NCBI GenBank assembly: GCA_910585805.1
Contig: CAJUFB010000029.1
Location: 31,614-46,143 of the forward strand
Source: an uncultured Acetatifactor sp.
GTDB taxonomy: Bacteria > Bacillota > Clostridia > Lachnospirales > Lachnospiraceae
Reading direction: 5' to 3'
DNA length: 14,530 nucleotides
A program made the translations under genes and the position numbers. Every line of letters starts with the position of its first letter. Position 1 is the first letter of the stretch. The notes below the pieces were generated by a model, which made no database searches, was not told the DNA's origin, and saw nothing but the letters and a program-made list of their open reading frames with translations. This document shows, one piece after another, positions 11,944 to 14,530 of this stretch.

Positions 11944-14436
11944 ATGGAACACGTCTTGGAAATGCAGTATCCATCATCATGGTGGCATGATTTATGGCGG
12001 GAGGGGCTTGCAACGGGAAATGGTATAACCGGGGCAAATTTGTATGGCGGAGCAAAGCGGGAGATTTTGCAGCTGGGACGACATGACTTATGGTATAACG
12101 GTTCACAGGATGAAGTCCCGGATGTTCATGAAGCATTCATCAGGCAGCGGCGGATGATGGATGAAGGGAATTTTCGCGAGGCAAGCTGGGAGATAGTAAA
12201 TGCACTAAATGAGGCGGGATATGGTTCGTGCTTGGAAGCCCAGTTGCCAGTAGCAAATTTGATTGTAGAGCAGACACCAGTCAAAGGTTTTCGTTCTTTT
12301 AGGAGACTGCTTGATATGGAACATGCCGTAGCCGTGCAACAATGGAATGATGCCCATATGACTATGCGCCGTGAAGTTTTCGTATCCAGAGCAGAAGATA
12401 TGGTTGTCTACCGACTTTCTGCGGAGAATGCCGAAGAGTCAAAGGAATTGTTGGAATACCAGCTGAAACTGGAGGCATTCCACAATGAAGGGGAGCCAGT
12501 AAATGACGCAATACAGGCTGTGTGGAGAGAGGCACAGATAAAGGCAGTTTGCGAAAATCAGCAAACGGGATATTTATACTTCAATTCCAAAAGAGACCAA
12601 AAGGGTGTCCGGTATACCAACTTCGGCGCAGTAGCCAGAATTTCTGTTACCGATGGCAGTTTAGAATGCCTTGAAGATAAGATAAAAGTGAAGGCTTCTA
12701 ATGAAGTTTTGATTACCATTTGTACGTATGTAAACGAAGAAAAAGAGAGAGCATGGCAGCAGCTGCATGGCAGATTGGAATGCCAGACCAGAGGTTTTGA
12801 GGAACTGCTTGCTGACAGCTCGGAACTTCATAAAGCACTATATCATAGCGCAAAACTGTATCTGGGAGACAGTGACGGTCAGGTTACATGGAACAGGACA
12901 AATGAGGAACTGGTGGCGGAGGCTTTTGCGGATAAGCAGTCTCCGGAACTGATTGACAAATTGTGGCATTATGGTAGATATCTGTTTATCTGCGGTAGCA
13001 ATCCAACAGCCAATCCATTCCCGCTTTATGGATTATGGGGAGGCGGATACCAGTTGCAGTGGTGTCACAATATGGCAAATGAAAATCTTCAGATGGTTTA
13101 CTGGCACAGCCTTTGCGGTAATCTGGTAGAGTACAATCGTGCTATTTTTAAATATATGAACGACAGGATTCCGGCGTTTAAGGAGAATGCGCGGAAGCTG
13201 TTCGGAATTGACGGCATTTACATGACGGCAGGCACCACTCCAGGAGTATCTGCGCCTACACAGGTTGTTCCCGTAATCATAAACTGGGTAGGAGCTGCTG
13301 GATGGATTGCCCAGCATTATTATCAATATTTACTTTATACAAGAGACATGGAATTTGCCCGGGATGTAATGCTGCCGTATATGGACGGGGTGGCGGCATT
13401 TTACGAAGAATTTGTCCGGTTTACAGTGGACGAAACAGGTCATGAGAGAATCAGATTTTATCCCAGTGTATCTCCGGAAAATACACCGATGAACTTTATG
13501 CCTCACGAAAGTATACAGATGGATCATCCCATGCCTACAACCATCAACTCCACTATAGATCTTTCGATAATTAAGGAATTTTTCACTAATCTTCTTGCGG
13601 TCACGAAAATGTGTGAAGATTTGCCGTTCGCACAGGAGCGCATTGACAGATGGAGGCGGATTCTACAGTCTATACCGGAATTTAAAAAGAATGATAAGGG
13701 TGCCGTCAAGGAATGGCAGGAAGATATCTTTGAAGACAGATATGATCACAGGCACCTGTCTCATATTTACCCGGTATTTCCGGGGTATGAGCTGTATCCT
13801 GAAAAGAATCCAGAGAAAATCGAGGAATACGAGAAAGCTGTCAGCCTGCGCAAGATAGATGCCCAAACCGGCTGGTCTATGGCGCACATGGCATCCGTCT
13901 ATGCACGTTTCCGCAATGGGGAAGCGGCCATGGAATGCCTTGATAACATGGCGAGAAGTTCGCTGTTGAACAATTTCTTTACATTACATAATGACTGGAG
14001 GGGGATGAACATTTCCTTGACGGTGGATCCGGCAGTCGTGCAGTTGGATGCAGTTCTGGGATATGTGAACGCAATCCAGGAGATGCTTTTGTATTCGTCA
14101 CCGGGGTATATTGCACTTCTCCCCGCACTGGAGGACAGGATTTCCGCAGGAGAGGCGGAGAATTTTCGCTATTGTGATGGTTTCTTGCACATGAAGTGGA
14201 ACAGGAAGAAGAAATATTTAGAATGCGATATTACTCCGTTAAGAAATCATAAAGTGCAGATTGTTTTACCGGATTTTGTAGAGGCTGCAGAGTGGAGTCA
14301 GACCGATACAGCACAGATTACAAAGGTACGGAACAATGTATGGGAAGTGGAATTTCAGGCACCGAAACTAAAGCCAGTGCATTTCCTGTCCATGGACATC
14401 TCAGATAATGGGGATGCAGGGATAGTGAAACCTTGA
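11944..14436 (+). CDS. Glycoside hydrolase family 95-type enzyme (alpha-L-fucosidase or alpha-L-galactosidase), cytoplasmic
   Basis: This 830-residue protein follows the GH95 plan. An N-terminal beta-sandwich region has WHDLWREGLATGNGITGANL and the Gly-rich GGAKREILQLGRHDLWYNG stretch. An (alpha/alpha)6 barrel follows, then a short C-terminal beta domain (about 745-825). Candidate catalytic residues are Asn379 and Asn381 in ANENLQM, Glu512 in SPEN, and Asp702 in VVQLDAVLG; HRHLSH is at 602-607. Their spacing (133 and 190) parallels Asn421/Asn423, Glu566 and Asp766 of the Bifidobacterium 1,2-alpha-L-fucosidase AfcA. There is no signal peptide or anchor, so it should act inside the cell on imported oligosaccharides. 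The usual DGNFG around the base-activating Asp reads DAVLG, a departure that could alter specificity. The ATG at 11944 has AGGAG 8 nt upstream. The divergent AraC-type gene probably controls it. Fucose versus galactose preference cannot be settled by eye. Confidence 0.85.
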   Translation: MEHVLEMQYPSSWWHDLWREGLATGNGITGANLYGGAKREILQLGRHDLWYNGSQDEVPDVHEAFIRQRRMMDEGNFREASWEIVNALNEAGYGSCLEAQLPVANLIVEQTPVKGFRSFRRLLDMEHAVAVQQWNDAHMTMRREVFVSRAEDMVVYRLSAENAEESKELLEYQLKLEAFHNEGEPVNDAIQAVWREAQIKAVCENQQTGYLYFNSKRDQKGVRYTNFGAVARISVTDGSLECLEDKIKVKASNEVLITICTYVNEEKERAWQQLHGRLECQTRGFEELLADSSELHKALYHSAKLYLGDSDGQVTWNRTNEELVAEAFADKQSPELIDKLWHYGRYLFICGSNPTANPFPLYGLWGGGYQLQWCHNMANENLQMVYWHSLCGNLVEYNRAIFKYMNDRIPAFKENARKLFGIDGIYMTAGTTPGVSAPTQVVPVIINWVGAAGWIAQHYYQYLLYTRDMEFARDVMLPYMDGVAAFYEEFVRFTVDETGHERIRFYPSVSPENTPMNFMPHESIQMDHPMPTTINSTIDLSIIKEFFTNLLAVTKMCEDLPFAQERIDRWRRILQSIPEFKKNDKGAVKEWQEDIFEDRYDHRHLSHIYPVFPGYELYPEKNPEKIEEYEKAVSLRKIDAQTGWSMAHMASVYARFRNGEAAMECLDNMARSSLLNNFFTLHNDWRGMNISLTVDPAVVQLDAVLGYVNAIQEMLLYSSPGYIALLPALEDRISAGEAENFRYCDGFLHMKWNRKKKYLECDITPLRNHKVQIVLPDFVEAAEWSQTDTAQITKVRNNVWEVEFQAPKLKPVHFLSMDISDNGDAGIVKP

Positions 14437-14530
14437 CAAGATTGACAGGTGGCAGCAGAAAGGAGAGATAGGAATGTATGATATTGACTCGCAATAACTG
14501 CACTTAAAAGAAAGATTTTTAAAAATAAGC
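14437..14530 (+). other. 3' flank of the GH95-type gene with an aborted gene start
   Basis: AAAGGAG (about 14459-14465) lies 9 nt before an ATG at 14474, but that frame stops after seven codons at TAA (14495-14497). An overlapping ATG at 14479 gives only nine codons. No hairpin with a T-run is visible after the stop at 14436, so the transcript may continue beyond the window. Confidence 0.4.

Overview
The window looks like a chromosomal segment of a gut-type clostridium, probably Lachnospiraceae. The evidence is strong AGGAGG-type ribosome binding sites, moderate G+C, a purine gene set with a long adenylosuccinate lyase and a Clostridia-type PurF-like protein, a solute-binding lipoprotein with an N-terminal repeat domain, and an intracellular GH95-type glycosidase beside an AraC regulator. 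The taxon is inferred from gene character; no marker RNA gene is present.

Region 1 (1-5100) is housekeeping. The first 171 bases hold a 55-bp direct repeat with a 116-bp period that runs up to the ribosome binding site of purB (adenylosuccinate lyase). Then come a PurF-like amidophosphoribosyltransferase and a PlsC-type acyltransferase, all on the plus strand. purC (SAICAR synthase) converges from the minus strand with its own good promoter. PurF, PurC and PurB are the first, a middle and the following step of purine synthesis; PurB also makes AMP. The PurF-like protein keeps its PRPP loop and four presumed Fe-S cysteines but lacks the glutaminase nucleophile.

Region 2 (5100-5840) is a poorly coding gap with a C-terminally broken SMI1/KNR4 (SUKH)-like gene.

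Region 3 (5838-10440, minus strand, visibly G+C-richer) is a signalling module: an OmpR-type response regulator and a sensor histidine kinase overlapping by 13 bp, then a 756-residue lipoprotein that joins a propeller-like domain to a type-1 solute-binding domain. No ABC permease is present in the window. The lipoprotein gene seems to have its own promoter: two perfect 11-bp tandem repeats sit where a -35 box should be, 9 nt from a good -10, as expected for an activator of the OmpR/PhoB family. A hairpin with a T-run lies between that promoter and the gene.

Region 4 (10440-14530, lower G+C) is accessory. It has a small frameshifted ORF pair, a terminator-like hairpin, an AraC-family regulator, and a divergent 830-residue GH95-type glycosidase without a signal peptide. 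The glycosidase keeps the catalytic Asn/Asn/Glu/Asp set at family-like spacing. A strong ribosome binding site after it leads only into a seven-codon ORF.

The most interesting points are the glutaminase-dead PurF, the lipoprotein/two-component module with its tandem operator, and the duplication at the purB leader. No CRISPR array, tRNA, rRNA, insertion sequence or prophage gene was seen.
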